A stretch of 64,000 bases of DNA from Shinisaurus crocodilurus (GCA_021292165.1 CM037876.1:35733075-35797074); one strand, 5' to 3'; positions 22,490 through 33,603 are shown, numbered from the stretch's first letter. A program made the numbers and translations. Notes: a model not told the origin generated them from the sequence alone.

Positions 22490-23790
22490 TCAACACGGCA
22501 GTGGTGACAGAAGTGCAGTCCATGGGGGGCAGGGTGAGGTGGGTTGAAAGTGGCTCTGGACCCCCTGAAGTTGCCCACCCATTCCAGTCTGGGTTCAGGC
22601 CTGCTTTTGGGGGTGGAAATAGCCCTGGTCACTCTGATGGGTGATCTTTATTGGGGGAGAGATGGGGGAGTACAACCCTGTTGATTCTCCTTGATCTCTT
22701 AGCAGCTTTTGATACTATCAACCATGCTATCCTTGTGGACTGGATTTATAGGTTGGGGGTGGGAGGCACCATACTGCAATGGTTCCACTTCTACCTGCAG
22801 GACCAGCATCAGAGAATTGAATTGGGTGACTGTAGAATCATAGAATAGTATAGTTGGAAGGGGCCTGTAAGGCCATCGAATCCAACCCCCTGCTCAATGC
22901 AGGAGAACTGATGTGGGCAGTCCAGGCAGTCACCCATCCAAGCACTGACCCAGCTCATACCTGCTTAGCTTCAGCATGTGGCCTGCATTATGTGCTCTCG
23001 GCACCCCCTGTATGTCTGGCAGTTGCACTTTGGGGTGCCACAGAGTACTGTCTGGTTCCCAATGCTTTTTAACGTCTATATGAAGCTGTTGTGGCATGGT
23101 GCTGTCAGTATGCTGATATCTCCCAGCTCTATTTCACTGTGGCATCTGAGTCAGGTGTGTCTGTGCAGGACCTAGATCAGTGCATGGAAGCAATGCGACT
23201 GGGTGAGGGCCATAAGCTGAGGCTGAATTCTGATAAGACAGAGACACTGTAGGTGGGTGGTTCCTGCATCGGGGAATTAGGTACGTTACTTGTTTTGGAC
23301 AGGGTTGCACTCCCCGAAGGATCAGGTTCATAGTCTGGGGATTCTCCTTGAACTATCTTTGTCACTGGAGGCTCAGGTAGATTGACTGACTTGGAGTTAT
23401 TGACAGATAAGGCTCTAAACCACTTGGGACCTGAGGCTACCTAAGGGAACAGCTACTTCCATATCAACTGGCCTGTATGGTGAGATCTACAGATCAAGGC
23501 CTCCTGGTTGTCCTGTCGCCAGCACAGGTACCTCTGACAGCAACCAGGAGGAGGGCCTTTTCTGTTGTGGCCTCCAGCCTTTTTTCGCTCCCTCCATAGT
23601 GTGACAGGCACCATCCTTGATGGTTTTGGTGTGTATTAAAAATGTGTCTGTTTACCCAGGCATTTGTTGATTTTAATACCTAGCTTAGCAGATTTTTTGT
23701 TTGCTTTTAACTTTGTCTTTTATTTTAATTGTTGTTTGAATGAATTTTGTACACCACCCTGTGAATGAACAATGAAGGGCAGTATCATCA
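22490..23790 (+). mobile_element. L2 LINE relic (reverse transcriptase to 3' end), interrupted
   Basis: The plus-strand translation gives L2/jockey-type reverse transcriptase pieces: PFQSGFRPAF, LLDLLAAFDTINHAILVDW and LGVGGTILQWFHFYL before the break, then GVPQSTVWFPMLFNVYMK after it. The later coding region and a 3' part ending in CACCACCCTGTGAATGAAC follow. Frameshifts and stops make it non-functional. The reading is broken at 22836-23010 by the insertion listed next. Confidence 0.75.
22836..23010 (-). mobile_element. CR1 3' end joined to a 5S-rRNA-like segment, inside L2
   Basis: TAGAATCATAGAATAGTATAG and GGAAGGGGCCTGTAAGGCCA are the antisense 3' end of CR1. They are followed at about 22917-22978 by CAGGCAGTCACCCATCCAAG and CTGCTTAGCTTC, the reverse complement of the 5S rRNA internal promoter region. 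Both sit between L2 codons for LGDC and VALWGVPQ-type residues, so they arrived after the L2. Whether one insertion or two is unclear. Confidence 0.6.
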
Positions 23791-23799
23791 TTATGATGA

Positions 23800-24603
23800 C
23801 GAAAAGCAAGTCTGCAGGAATGAAAATTGATCTAGTTGTGTGCGTAATTCAAGAATTAAACATGGCCAATGGTCAGGGATGTTGTTATATGCCATCATAA
23901 ACAACTCTATCTGATTGAAAAGCATATGGGCAATGGTGTATATTTTGCCTTCATAGGGCAATACATATAGGTGCCTGTATGCATTTCTAGAAAATAGTTG
24001 CTTAGGATGGCACACACAAATTGTTGGCATGAAGGAATAAGGGTGCCAGCATGCTACAGAAATGCAGCAGGTTAAGCTTTTTCCCATTGTGGCATGAGCA
24101 CACTATGGCAAATGAATTATTGTTTGTCATATAGCCCTTCAAGTTTCACGAACTTTCCAAAAAGAAAGTGGGCTAACCTACATAACATTGAAATTGAGGA
24201 TGTACATAATCTTCTGGAACTGACTCAATCAACAAGATCCAAGAGAAATCTAGGACCCTGCTCCCAGATCCATCCTGGATAAATTATATGGAGATACTAG
24301 TGTAGTGCTGTCAAGCAATCCCTGTGTGAATTCATTAATGGAAAGTGGGGATATCAGAGCCTAAACAATATGATTGGATGGCCTAGTTCAGTCATGGTAA
24401 GAGTCTTGGGAGATTAGTCTTCCAGGAAGCACAAATGAGTGTGGACTTCTGCTCAACACAAAGACTGGTATAGCTTATGACAACGAGTCCATGAGACAAC
24501 AAGGTATTACAGGATCTAGAGGATGCATGAGTCCTGGATGCCTTGTGCATTTAGAAAGTGGACCTTTGCCCATCTGGGAAGCTGCAGAGGGTTCCATTGG
24601 GAA
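23800..24603. other. No recognised feature
   Basis: No gene or repeat identified. The 98-codon minus-strand frame (23791-24087) carries no recognisable domain. Confidence 0.4.
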
Positions 24604-24611
24604 ACAATGGG

Positions 24612-24974
24612 CTGGTTCACATGACATGGCAGCCCACAATGGCTTAACTGACCTGTGGAGGCTCTTGTGTCATCCCAGGCGCCTGCAGGCACAATTTTTG
24701 CATAATGCCCCTGGGTGCTGTGGCTTGCCGTGGCTTGTCGTGCCATGCGAACCCAGGCAGCAAGGGTTCTTTGAGGGTTAGGCAACCCTCAAAGAACCCA
24801 TAGCTTGTTTTGAGGTTATTTGAGGATTGTCAAACCCTCAATCAACCTCTGCTGCCTGGGTTCACATGACATGGCAAACCTCAGTAAGCTGGGTGCCCAT
24901 AGGTGCCCAGCACAATGTGACAGTCCCCCGGGATAAATTAAGCCACAGACGGCTGTTGTGTCATGTGAACCAGG
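24612..24974. mobile_element. GGTTCA-family foldback element, 363 bp
   Basis: Starts CTGGTTCACATGACATGGC and ends GTGTCATGTGAACCAGG. It is flanked by ACAATGGG (24604-24611) and TCAATGGG (24975-24982), an 8-bp duplication with one mismatch. The interior holds further copies of the terminal word in both orientations (CATGCGAACCCAGGCAGC near 24745, GCCTGGGTTCACATGACATG near 24856) and an AGGGTTAGGCAACCCTC hairpin. No coding capacity. Confidence 0.7.
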
Positions 24975-24982
24975 TCAATGGG

Positions 24983-25663
24983 TCAGAGAGCAAAATATAG
25001 CCTTCTCCTCAATATTGTTCTCTTTTTTAAATGAAGAAAGTGGAAGCCAACGGGTATTTTGCCTGGCCATTACAATATCATTTTATATGGGGACTCTAAA
25101 GTTTTGTTCATGACCATTTGTGGGAATTCATGGTGAAGTTTTTCAGAGGCTGATGCACTGTGGTGGGCTAGAGATTTAGAAAAATAAAATCCAGCTAGCG
25201 CCGCTGAGATTTTCAACTCCAAGTGACAGGCAGACACCTAGCACTGCTAATCCTCTTTTGATATCTTCCGTAGAGCTCTCTGACAAGGGTGTGTATGCAG
25301 GACAGGAAGTGCCTGTCAGGATTCAGCTTCAGCTTAAATCCTTCTAGCATAAATGAAGGAAACCAAGAACCGTCTTCTTCTTCATCCTGAAGGCCGTATG
25401 AACAGGGCAACCACCCCTGGCTTATCATGCACAGTACAATTCTTTCTCTCCCTGTGATGTGAAGAGACTCTCAGGCATCTGGCAGGAAACATATAGAATG
25501 AAAATGCAGGATTTGTATAAGCTGCAGAGCTGTTTAACTAGAGAGGAAGAGGCTTGGCAACATGGATGGAGACTGTCCTGAATTCCAGTGGAAACTGTGA
25601 CAGACTTCCTCCAAAGCCTCTATTCAGTAACAGTATCACCTCACGGTTTGGTAAAACAAAGTA
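24983..25663. other. No recognised feature
   Basis: No supported gene or repeat. Confidence 0.4.
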
Positions 25664-25901
25664 CAGTAATACCTTGGATTGCAAGTAACTTGGTTTGAGA
25701 GCATTTTGCAAGACAAGCAAATTTTTAAATATTTATTTAATATTTTTTTTTACTTGATATACAAGCGACGTCTTGCAATACGGCTTAAATTAAAAATCTC
25801 TGTACAAATTTTTTTGGGGGGATTTCGTTTTGATATAAGAGTGTTTTGGATTACAAGCACGTTTCCGGAACGAATTATGCTCTCAATCCAAGGCATGATG
25901 G
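25664..25901. mobile_element. Pogo/Tigger-like palindromic MITE, copy 3
   Basis: It is the inverse orientation of copies 15201 and 55628: it starts CAGTAATACCTTGGATTGCA and ends CAATCCAAGGCATGATGG, the last part mutated from CATGACTG. TA flanks the left side (25662-25663). The core AAATTAAAAATCTCTGTAC is intact, unlike 21329. Confidence 0.8.
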
Positions 25902-25903
25902 TA

Positions 25904-26272
25904 ATATAAGGGGACTAATCGTAAGGGCCTCTGCAAGGGTACAAGAAGTAGTTAAAGGCTAATCCAAGGCTGCTTCCACACTTGCACAGTGTATAGTGCT
26001 ACAGTAAACTTGAAGTGGAATTGAAACGGTGCTTCCACATGGCACTCCATTTAGTGCTATGTCCCCCATCCTGTTCCAATGGCAACAACAAAAGTCAGTG
26101 GCGCATTACTGTGTCAGGTGTAGCAATCTAAGCAAAAACTCCAAATTAACTAAAATTAAACATTTTCTTGTTGATTTTTTAAATTAATGAAACAAAACGA
26201 GAATGGAAAAAATTAAGAAAATTAAGAAAAAGGCAAATGCCAGCTGTTAAAAAGTAATGGGGAAGGGGCTGT
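25904..26272. other. No recognised feature
   Basis: No supported gene or repeat. Confidence 0.35.
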
Positions 26273-26280
26273 ATTTAAGG

Positions 26281-26418
26281 CAGTGTTCTCCAACCTTGGG
26301 TCCCCAGATGTTTTTGGCCTACAACTCCCAGCATGCCCCAGCTGGCAGCATAGCTGGCTGGGGCATGCTGGGAGTTGTAGGCCAAAGGCATCTGTGGACC
26401 CAAGGTTGGAGAACACTT
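26281..26418. mobile_element. hAT-type hairpin MITE (CAGTGTTCTCC family), donor copy
   Basis: Starts CAGTGTTCTCCAACCTTGGG and ends GGTTGGAGAACACT with a final G-to-T change. The arms, about 62 bp, are nearly perfect inverses around a GGCAGCATAGCTGG centre. The flanks ATTTAAGG (26273-26280) and ATATAAGG (26419-26426) match at 7 of 8 bases, so this is an independent insertion here. The right duplication is also present inside the copy at 32904. Confidence 0.85.
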
Positions 26419-26526
26419 ATATAAGGACATATAGACCAGGTTTGTACGGTTGAGGAAGGAAAAGAAGCCATGTTGGTTTGGATGATATGGCAACTTGTGT
26501 GTGGCATGGGCAATTATGGAAATGAG

Positions 26527-26870
26527 GCAGCTGTCTGAACCCAACCGAGATAACAAACCAAGGTGAAAAACCCACAGTTCACAGCCCAACAACAAAGCAT
26601 GGGTTCTCTTCAAGGGTTGTTCATGGTTAACAAGCAATGTCTTGCAGCGCAGCTGGGTTCAGACAACACAATAACCCACGTTTCAAGAACAACCTACGGT
26701 TCAACAACTCACACTCAATCCATACTCAGCCCATGAGTGTGGGTTACCATGTTGTCTGAACCCAGTCAGTGTCTTGGACTGGACAGCCCTTTAAACAGAG
26801 GACATGTTCAAATAGAGGATGGTCCTCTGGCAGCCTTTCAAATAGAGGACTGACTGTCAGCAACTATTTC
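26527..26870. mobile_element. GGTTCA foldback joined to a truncated TAGGGTGG hAT piece
   Basis: TGTCTGAACCCAACC (26532), GCTGGGTTCAGACAACAC (26652) and GTTGTCTGAACCCAGTCAG (26751) reproduce the chained inverted units of 3187-3476 in the other orientation. From about 26770, CTTGGACTGGACAGCCC and CAAATAGAGGACTGACTG match the GGACAGTCCTC interior of the hAT element at 60078. Both pieces reappear unchanged at 33150-33493. Confidence 0.6.
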
Positions 26871-26904
26871 ACAGATCACTCCTTTTCCTGGTGAGTCAAT
26901 AGCT

Positions 26905-27801
26905 CTTTGCCAATCCACACATGAACATGTGTGTTGAAAGTCAGAAAAATAACTACAAACCACTTCTCAAACCAGATAGCAACACAATGGGGGAAATAAA
27001 CAGGAATGCAACAGTTCACAGAGATATCAGCTTGATTCTAGGTAATAACTGAGTGTGGTCAAGTACAGAGAAAATGCCTAGTGTGGAAGCACTCTTAAGG
27101 AAAGTGGTAACAGACATTTTCTGCAAAGAAATTCACATTTTTCAGATGCTGATGTGAAAAAGGGAGACACAGTAATGTATGAATCAACATTTCCAGTCAC
27201 AGGACTATTTCTTCAAATGATTATCGTGCACAAATCTACCTTCCAAATCTGGAATAACACCCATACCATATATTGTCCATCATCTGGTCACGCTTTCTGG
27301 ATGCATGTTTTATAAATAGTTTGTGAATACACTTGTCATAACATTGCTTACGGAGCAACCTTGTGCTGGGCTGATCCAGCCAGAAGTGATTTTGGCTATG
27401 AGAGCGCATCCTTTAGCTCCATGTGTCTTTGGCCCATGTTCTGTGGTTGAACCACTTTTATGGAGCCACCCAGACTTCATAATTACAATCTCCTCTGCCT
27501 TAGCTAATCAGCCGCTGGGAAGGAGATAATTTGCTTAATTTACTGAATAAGCATGTAGTAGAGTTTTGTGGATACTCCTAAGGCAAAAAGGTAATCACGA
27601 AAAACAAAAGCGACCCCCCCACACACATTTATATCAATTGCCAGTATGAAACCGAAGACAGTAACAGTGCTAATTGTATAGAGTGTTTTTACATGGAACA
27701 CTTTTTACTTGTGCTTTAACAGCAAAACAATAATTTTGCTTCAGTAGCACTGATAGTCTAGGAGAGGTAATGGGAAGCTAACCCCATGCCCCCGATATTC
27801 A
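26905..27801. other. No recognised feature
   Basis: Unique-looking DNA starting exactly where the 624-bp duplication with 32904-33527 stops (after 26904). Confidence 0.5.
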
Positions 27802-27803
27802 TA

Positions 27804-28058
27804 CAGGCAGTCTCCAGGTTATTATGAATGAGTTCCGTTCTTAAGAATGTCTTTAAGTCAAATTTGTATGTAAGTCGGAACTGCATCGCGTTCTGTATAT
27901 TAAAACCGGCATTTACGCAAATTGCGTAAATTACACAAATTGCGTAGTATACTACGCTATGCACTCTATGTAAACGACGTAGCACCGGGGAACCCAGAAG
28001 TCCGTTCTTAAGTATGGGTTGTCTGTAAGTCAGATGTTCTTAACTCGGGTACTGCCTG
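27804..28058. mobile_element. Second pogo/Tigger-like palindromic MITE family
   Basis: Starts CAGGCAGTCTCCAGGTTATT and ends CTCGGGTACTGCCTG, flanked by TA (27802-27803 and 28059-28060). The inner arms (GAATGAGTTCCGTTCTTAAG, TTGTATGTAAGTCGGAACTG) match the ends of known Tigger-type elements. The centre contains a tight AAATTGCGTAAATTACACAAATTGCG-like inverted motif. No transposase. Confidence 0.85.
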
Positions 28059-28060
28059 TA

Positions 28061-29989
28061 TTTGGAATTAGTCATGTTTGGATGAGTTCAACAAATTTGC
28101 CTCAGTGAAGAAGTTGTGGGAACTTCATTTTCCTACTTTTGCTGGGTAATAATTGTTTCAGAAATCTGCTCATGAATGCACTTATTATCATATAAGATAA
28201 TTTCTGCGTAAAAGAAAAGTTCTGTCATTAGGTAGAGTTCTTTACTTAATAATATACTTTTTAAATTAAAATGGAGTTATATCACAAACTTGTCATACAG
28301 CTGTGCAATAAACTGCACTATCATGGGATATGTTCAGTTTACCATATACACTGCATGCTTTCTTCACACCAACCGCAGAGCAGGGTTTCTTGTTTTGACA
28401 CCTGAGCAGGGTCTCCATTTTAAAATCAGATCTGCTAAGTTGGGGGTTGGCTCTCTCAAGAGCAGTGCATCACCCAAAAAACAATCTGGCACAAGATCAG
28501 CCTTCAGCACTTTTGTTACTGTGAATTTCTATAAATAATTAGAAAATGTTGATATTCATTCCCCTGGTGGTGGTTCACATTCACCAAAATCCCCAGCATA
28601 GGAAGCAATTGATGCAGAGCTTCTCTGCCTTGTTACTATGCTGCTGTCAATGGCCCAGGCTGACCTAACTCCACTGCAGGATGACCAGAAAGCACCCTGG
28701 TCAGTGAAATACTATATGAATATGTACATGTTGCCCATGACAGGCTGTAGTCTCTTCTTCTGGGATATTTATGTAGGTTCTCTAACTCCTCATTCTCTTG
28801 TACTAATACATTTGACATTGGGGGGGTAGGCCTAGGCAGTATGAAAGGGTCAGCACTCAGCAGTGATCAGTGCTTAAAGTAAAACAAGATGCCATAAATG
28901 AGGGAAACTGAAGACATGGATCTGGGAGATCTCCGGAAACTGTTTATATGTTTCTGCAGTGGCATGGTATTCACTTACCTGTGGCTTCTCCCTGTGTGTG
29001 AAAACCAAGTGGGTTGAACATGGAATCTTCCCACCTGGCCTGGCCTGGTAGTTCCCTTCATCACAGTCTCCAGCACTTCCTGTTTTCAGAATTAAACACT
29101 GGCTTCACTCTGAAGTATTGCAGGGACCTTATTTTTAGCTATATATATATATATAGCTATATCCCTCCTCCCCCCTCACAGCTGGCGCGGAAAGAACCGT
29201 GCTGGCTGCTAATCTGAGGTCACAAAAGTGGGTGTTTAGTGGGTGTTCCAGGGGGCGGGGAGGAGAGGAGAGGAAACTGGCGTCACCAAGATACGATGTA
29301 TCCTGCTGGTGCCTCAGCCTCTTTCCCTCCCCCTCCAAAGTGCTGCAGTTGGGCAGCCGAGATCGGCTGTCTAGCAGTTTTGCACAGTGGGAGGAGAAGG
29401 GAGGCGACCTTCACCTCTGCACTCCTCCCACTCTGCATAGGATGCCCATAATCCTCTGCGTTCGGGGGGGGGGGTTATAGGCATCCCCATAGGACTGTGC
29501 CCTTAACTATGTTAATAATTGACCTTGATGTGACTGTCCTTGGCACTAAAGGATGAGAGAACGTTCCAGTACGGTTGTGGCTTAATTTATTAAGTTTGAG
29601 ATGACTAGCACTGAGTAACTCGAAGGTGTTTTCCATCTCCATCTTTCTCATAGTCTCTGAATTACATCACAATGGAAAGAAGCCAAAAAATACACCCTAG
29701 TTTTCTGGCAACTGAATGCTGAAAACTAGAGACCTGAAGCATATTACGTACTTTGCAGGAAATTCCCAGACTTTTATTCTAAGACAGGCAGGCACCATAC
29801 AAACTAATCTGAGGAGATAAAAATCTAATCTGTTTTGCATAGATGGCAAAAAGAAAAGAAAAAATAAATAAATGACTGTAGTTACCTTTCCCATAAATCA
29901 AGCAATTTTCTAGATTTCCTCTGTAGATTACTACTGCTGTGGCTGCTACTACTAGCACTTCTACAACACCCATTCTAGCAGCTATACCA
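28061..29989. other. Mostly featureless, with a short (TA)n
   Basis: AT-rich to 29100. A palindromic AGCTATATATATATATATAGCT block spans about 29137-29158. The segment 29160-29480 is more GC-rich and may be an unrecognised MITE, since TTATTTTTAGCTATAT and a G-run-TTATAGG word frame it. No gene is supported. Confidence 0.4.
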
Positions 29990-30215
29990 TTTTATTTTTT
30001 TAGTCCTTCAGTTTTGTGTATAAATGTGTCAATGCATTTTTAGATCTTTGCCCTGCTGCTGGTTTTTATTCTAGTTTTATTCTGTTTTAAACTTTGAAAG
30101 GTTTTACATTATGTTTTATTGTGTTGTATTTTAGGGTTTTAATTTCTGTGAACCACTCAGAAAAGATATTGGGTAGTATAGAAATTTAATAAGTAGATAA
30201 ATAAAATAAATAAAA
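29990..30215 (+). mobile_element. L2-like LINE 3' tail
   Basis: T-rich text leads to TTTCTGTGAACCACTCAGAA, ATTGGGTAGTATAGAAATTT and AATAAGTAGATAAATAAAAT. This is the usual 3' end of L2-like LINEs, which terminate in short A-rich repeats. Only the non-coding 3' region remains. Confidence 0.6.
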
Positions 30216-31014
30216 CATAAAATAGTGTAATCTTGCCCACTAAAATGTGTGATGCACCAGCTGTTGGACTGCAGGGGAAAACTGTTCACACAGAAGCCAT
30301 TTTGCACACATGGTTCCCCATTAAGTTGGGGAAGCCTGCTCAAGCTCATGTAATGCTTCTAGCTCGATCAGATAATCAGAATAAACACAAAAGGGAAGAA
30401 ACCTGGAATTCTGATTTGTTTTAGAACCACACCTCCCTATGGTAAAAGAAAAGTTTCTCTTCTGAAGTCAGTGAATCAGGTGTCATATTATTCAAACCAC
30501 TTGCCCATATACACAACCCAATAACCCTAGGGACAAGGAAACAGCATCAATCGTATTTTCCCTTCAATGGTCAGGTGGTCCATGTTATGATAAATTTCAG
30601 AAACACATATAATGTTGGCATTTACTGCTAATTCTTAACCTTTTTGTGGGGCGGGGAATCAGTGCAAAATGTCAAAACCCCTGACCTTTACCGGTAAATC
30701 TGACTACCATCAAGTGCCTATGGCTACCTAATTTCACCTCCTTTCTACCATTTACTAGTGAATCTTGACATTAAAAAAGGCACACTGGTAAATGTCTAAA
30801 ACAATTGTATTTGGCAATTGCCAGTAAATTTCAAGAACCACCAAAAGCTTTTGAGTAATGACATTTTATTTTCATTTTGATTGTTTCATTGTTTACCATG
30901 TGTGTATGTATGTACGTTTGTGTATCTATATCTTTATATATATTTCTCAGCATTTACTAAGGAAGCTTGGTAAATAACAAGCTTGAGTACACAATTATTC
31001 CTGACAATTACACA
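30216..31014. other. No recognised feature
   Basis: No supported gene or repeat. Confidence 0.4.
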
Positions 31015-31145
31015 GTGGGACTTACTTCTAAGTAAAAATGCACTGTATGGTTGCAATACTATCCACACTTACCTAGGAGTAAGCCCCATCACTGAACATA
31101 GTGGGACTTACTTCTGAGCAAACATGCATAGGATTGTGCTGTAAA
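31015..31145. mobile_element. Foldback MITE (GTGGGACTTACTTCT ends)
   Basis: CAGTGGGACTTACTTCTAAGTA (31013-31034) and TAGTGGGACTTACTTCTGAG (31101-31119) surround an inverted TTACCTAGGAGTAAGCCCC block and the terminal word CATGCATAGGATTGTG. It is related to the GGATTGCA family at 16978. Partial copies lie near 39770 and 54300. Confidence 0.55.
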
Positions 31146-31184
31146 TATTCTTTAGGAGAGGCCATCATTCAGTAGTCAAATGTC

Positions 31185-31345
31185 CCAGGATCATTCACTG
31201 TCATCATTCTCCAGGTAAAAAGATCACAGATTGAAGGTGCTGGGAAAGATCTTTGCCTGGGACCTTGCAGAGCCACTGCCAGTCAGAAAGAACATGACTG
31301 GGCTAGACAAAACAATAGACTTTCTTGGCATAAGGAAACTTTCTT
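31185..31345 (+). mobile_element. tRNA-Ala-type SINE, 3' part only
   Basis: AAAGATCTTTGCCTGGGACC, AGAGCCACTGCCAGTCAG and TGGGCTAGACAAAACAATAG align in order with 36300-36508, and TTGGCATAAGGAAAC is the tail word. The polymerase III head is missing. Confidence 0.65.
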
Positions 31346-31359
31346 TTAATTTTGTGAAT

Positions 31360-31645
31360 GGGCCCCGGGATGCCCGGAGCGGCTGTTTGTCCCTGCAGGC
31401 TGGAGCGGCGGCGGCTCCGGCCGCTCTGGGCTGCCGTCTCTGTGGGGACCCTGTGGGACGGCCGCCCGCTGTTCTGACGGCACGGTGACCGCGCGCGGCA
31501 GGGGCTTACCCCGCTACCGACCGTGGTCACTTTCCGTGGGTCCCGCCCGCGGCTGTCCCGCGGGGGCACCTCCAGTCGGCGTGCACACGACATGGGAACC
31601 GCGGGGGAGCAGTGCTCCCCCGCAGTTCCCGTGTCGTGTGAACCG
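31360..31645. repeat. CpG-rich segment ending in a near-perfect hairpin
   Basis: Very GC-rich with many CpG. At 31584-31640 the sequence CACACGACATGGGAACC then GCGGGGGAGC pairs with GCTCCCCCGC then GTTCCCGTGTCGTGTG over a 2-3 base loop. The outer word GTCGTGTGAACC matches the ends of the GGTTCA foldback family, suggesting a GC-rich member of it. Opposing long open frames here are composition effects. Confidence 0.55.
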
Positions 31646-31648
31646 GCC

Positions 31649-31653
<5 letters not shown>

Positions 31654-31679
<26 letters not shown>

Positions 31680-31705
31680 CCTGTGTGTGTGTACATGTAC
31701 ATGCG
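31654..31705 (+). repeat. (CT)n then (GT)n microsatellite
   Basis: About 13 CT units run into CCCTGTGTGTGTGTACATGTACATG. Confidence 0.9.
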
Positions 31706-32895
31706 TGAGGAGGGCCTGCGAGGGGAGCTAAAAATGAGAGAAAGGAGAGGCACCACGCACGCACCCATAAACTGGGAAGCTGAACTTCACATTGATTTGA
31801 AACAACCAGCCATATCTTTGGCTTCAGGCCTTTAGCTCTACTTTGTTTCCTCAGGCAAATTTTCTAGATGCAGGAGGAACCAATGAACTTAAGTTATGAA
31901 ATATGAAAGCTGGAAAGATCCCTCGAGAACTTTCCCCTGAAGCATCGTTCCAACTCATAGTTTACACTTCTTTGTTTTGTGCGCGTGTATGAATGAAATA
32001 ATTTTCCTGGTACTTTGGCACAACTTTGCCTTTCTGTTAACACACTCAGATGACTCATAATTAGAAAGAGCAAGCACACTTTGTTTGCTCTGTAGTGGTT
32101 ACGCTGAAACTCATTAAGTGTCACTGCATCCAAGTGCACAGTGTTTTATGTAAACAAGACCTCTGAAGAAGGTATAGTTGTGTAATGAAGATGAAAAGGA
32201 AAGCGGCTGACTAATGTTAGGACAAATTAATAATGCCCATGTCAAGTTCTGAAAGAAGAAAGCATTTGCTGTGCCATAATTGCACATTTCAAAGTAGAAT
32301 AGGAGAGAAGTTGCTAGCAGGAGGTTCGTCTAGGGGTAAGACTCACACAGAGAAGGTTAACTACTGATGTTAAAAATATCAAAATGGGTCAGCTCTAGTT
32401 CTGAAATTGTACTTTCTGAAATTAGTAATCATCACACTTGACTAGTCAATGAAAGTTTGGGGAACTTTTACAAACATCCTAAAGAATCTGTGGCAAATCT
32501 CAATTAAGCTTACCTGGGCTACAGCCTGACACACTGTTTTTAAGGCAGGAAATTCATACCACACTCTTAAAATGCTCTGGTTTTGCTGCACTCAGGCTGC
32601 ACCCTTGTCCCCTTAGGTACAATCCAGACTCTCCAATCCCTCTCTTTTCTTGGACTGATAAACCCTGCTGCAGGCCTGTGTTTAAGCACCTTCCCAGTTA
32701 GGCGTATAAAACCCTGTTAATTAATCCGTTAGTTACAAAAATTGTGTGGAACATGCCAAAGTTCAACAGACAATGCAGCCAGCTTTGTTCTATGATGGTC
32801 TTTGCTGTTTTAACCTACTCTTTTAGGAAAACTGTGAAAAAGAGCCCTTAAAAGCATGGGTCACTGACACCTCACTGTTAGGACCACCAAGTGTG
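31706..32895. other. No recognised gene; one repeat-like segment
   Basis: Around 32640-32740, CTGCTGCAGGCCTGTGTTTA and GTATAAAACCCTGTTAATTA resemble 55490-55545 (CTGCTGCAGGTCTGTATTAA, GTATAAAACCCAATTAC). This may be an unclassified repeat with a TATA-like box, possibly an LTR piece. The rest shows nothing. Confidence 0.4.
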
Positions 32896-32903
32896 TTCTA
32901 GAT

Positions 32904-33595
32904 CAGTGTTCTCCAACCTTGGGTCCCCAGATGTTTTTGGCCTACAACTCCCAGCATGCCCCAGCTGGCAGCATAGCTGGCTGGGGCATGCTGGGAGTTG
33001 TAGGCCAAAGGCATCTGTGGACCCAAGGTTGGAGAACACTTATATAAGGACATATAGACCAGGTTTGTACAGTTGAGGAAGGAAAAGAAGCCATGTTGGT
33101 TTGGATGATATGGCAACTTGTGTGTGGCATGGGCAATTATGGAAATGAGGCAGCTGTCTGAACCCAACCGAGATAACAAACCAAGGTGAAAAACCCACAG
33201 TTCACAGCCCAACAACAAAGCGTGGGTTCTCTTCAAGGGTTGTTCATGGTTAACAAGCAATGTCTTGCAGCGCAGCTGGGTTCAGACAACACAATAACCC
33301 ACGTTTCAAGAACAACCTACGGTTCAACAACTCACACTCAACCCATACTCAGCCCATGAGTGTGGGTTACCATGTTGTCTGAACCCAGTCAGTGTCTTGG
33401 ACTGGACAGCCCTTTAAACAGAGGACATGTTCAAATAGAGGATGGTCCTCTGGCAGCCTTTCAAATAGAGGACTGACTGTCAGCAACTATTTCACAGATC
33501 ACTCCTTTTCCTGGTGAGTCAATAGCTACGCTGGCTGGGGCATGCTGGGAGTTGTAGGCCAAAAACATCTGGGGACCCAAGGTTGGAGAACACTG
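32904..33595. mobile_element. Composite hAT element carrying captured flank DNA, 692 bp
   Basis: It starts CAGTGTTCTCCAACCTTGGG, ends GGTTGGAGAACACTG and is flanked by the identical 8-mer TTCTAGAT (32896-32903, 33596-33603). Bases 32904-33527 match 26281-26904 with 3 substitutions and no indel. They cover the hairpin MITE, its right target duplication ATATAAGG, unique-looking DNA, a GGTTCA foldback and a truncated hAT piece. The last 68 bp (33528-33595) are a clean hAT right arm not present at 26905. No transposase is encoded, so movement must have relied on an enzyme supplied in trans. Confidence 0.9.
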
Positions 33596-33603
33596 TTCTA
33601 GAT

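Noticed and set aside
26275..33260. Two nearly identical 120-codon frames at 26275-26637 and 32898-33260
   Set aside because: Their similarity reflects the duplicated transposon DNA, not a gene family. They read through hAT and foldback sequence.
26281..33527. Ordinary segmental duplication or assembly duplication as the explanation for the 26/33 kb pair
   Set aside because: The homology starts exactly at a hAT terminus, and the 33 kb copy is bounded by a perfect 8-bp target duplication. An unequal-crossover or assembly error would not give this. A read-level check is still worthwhile.
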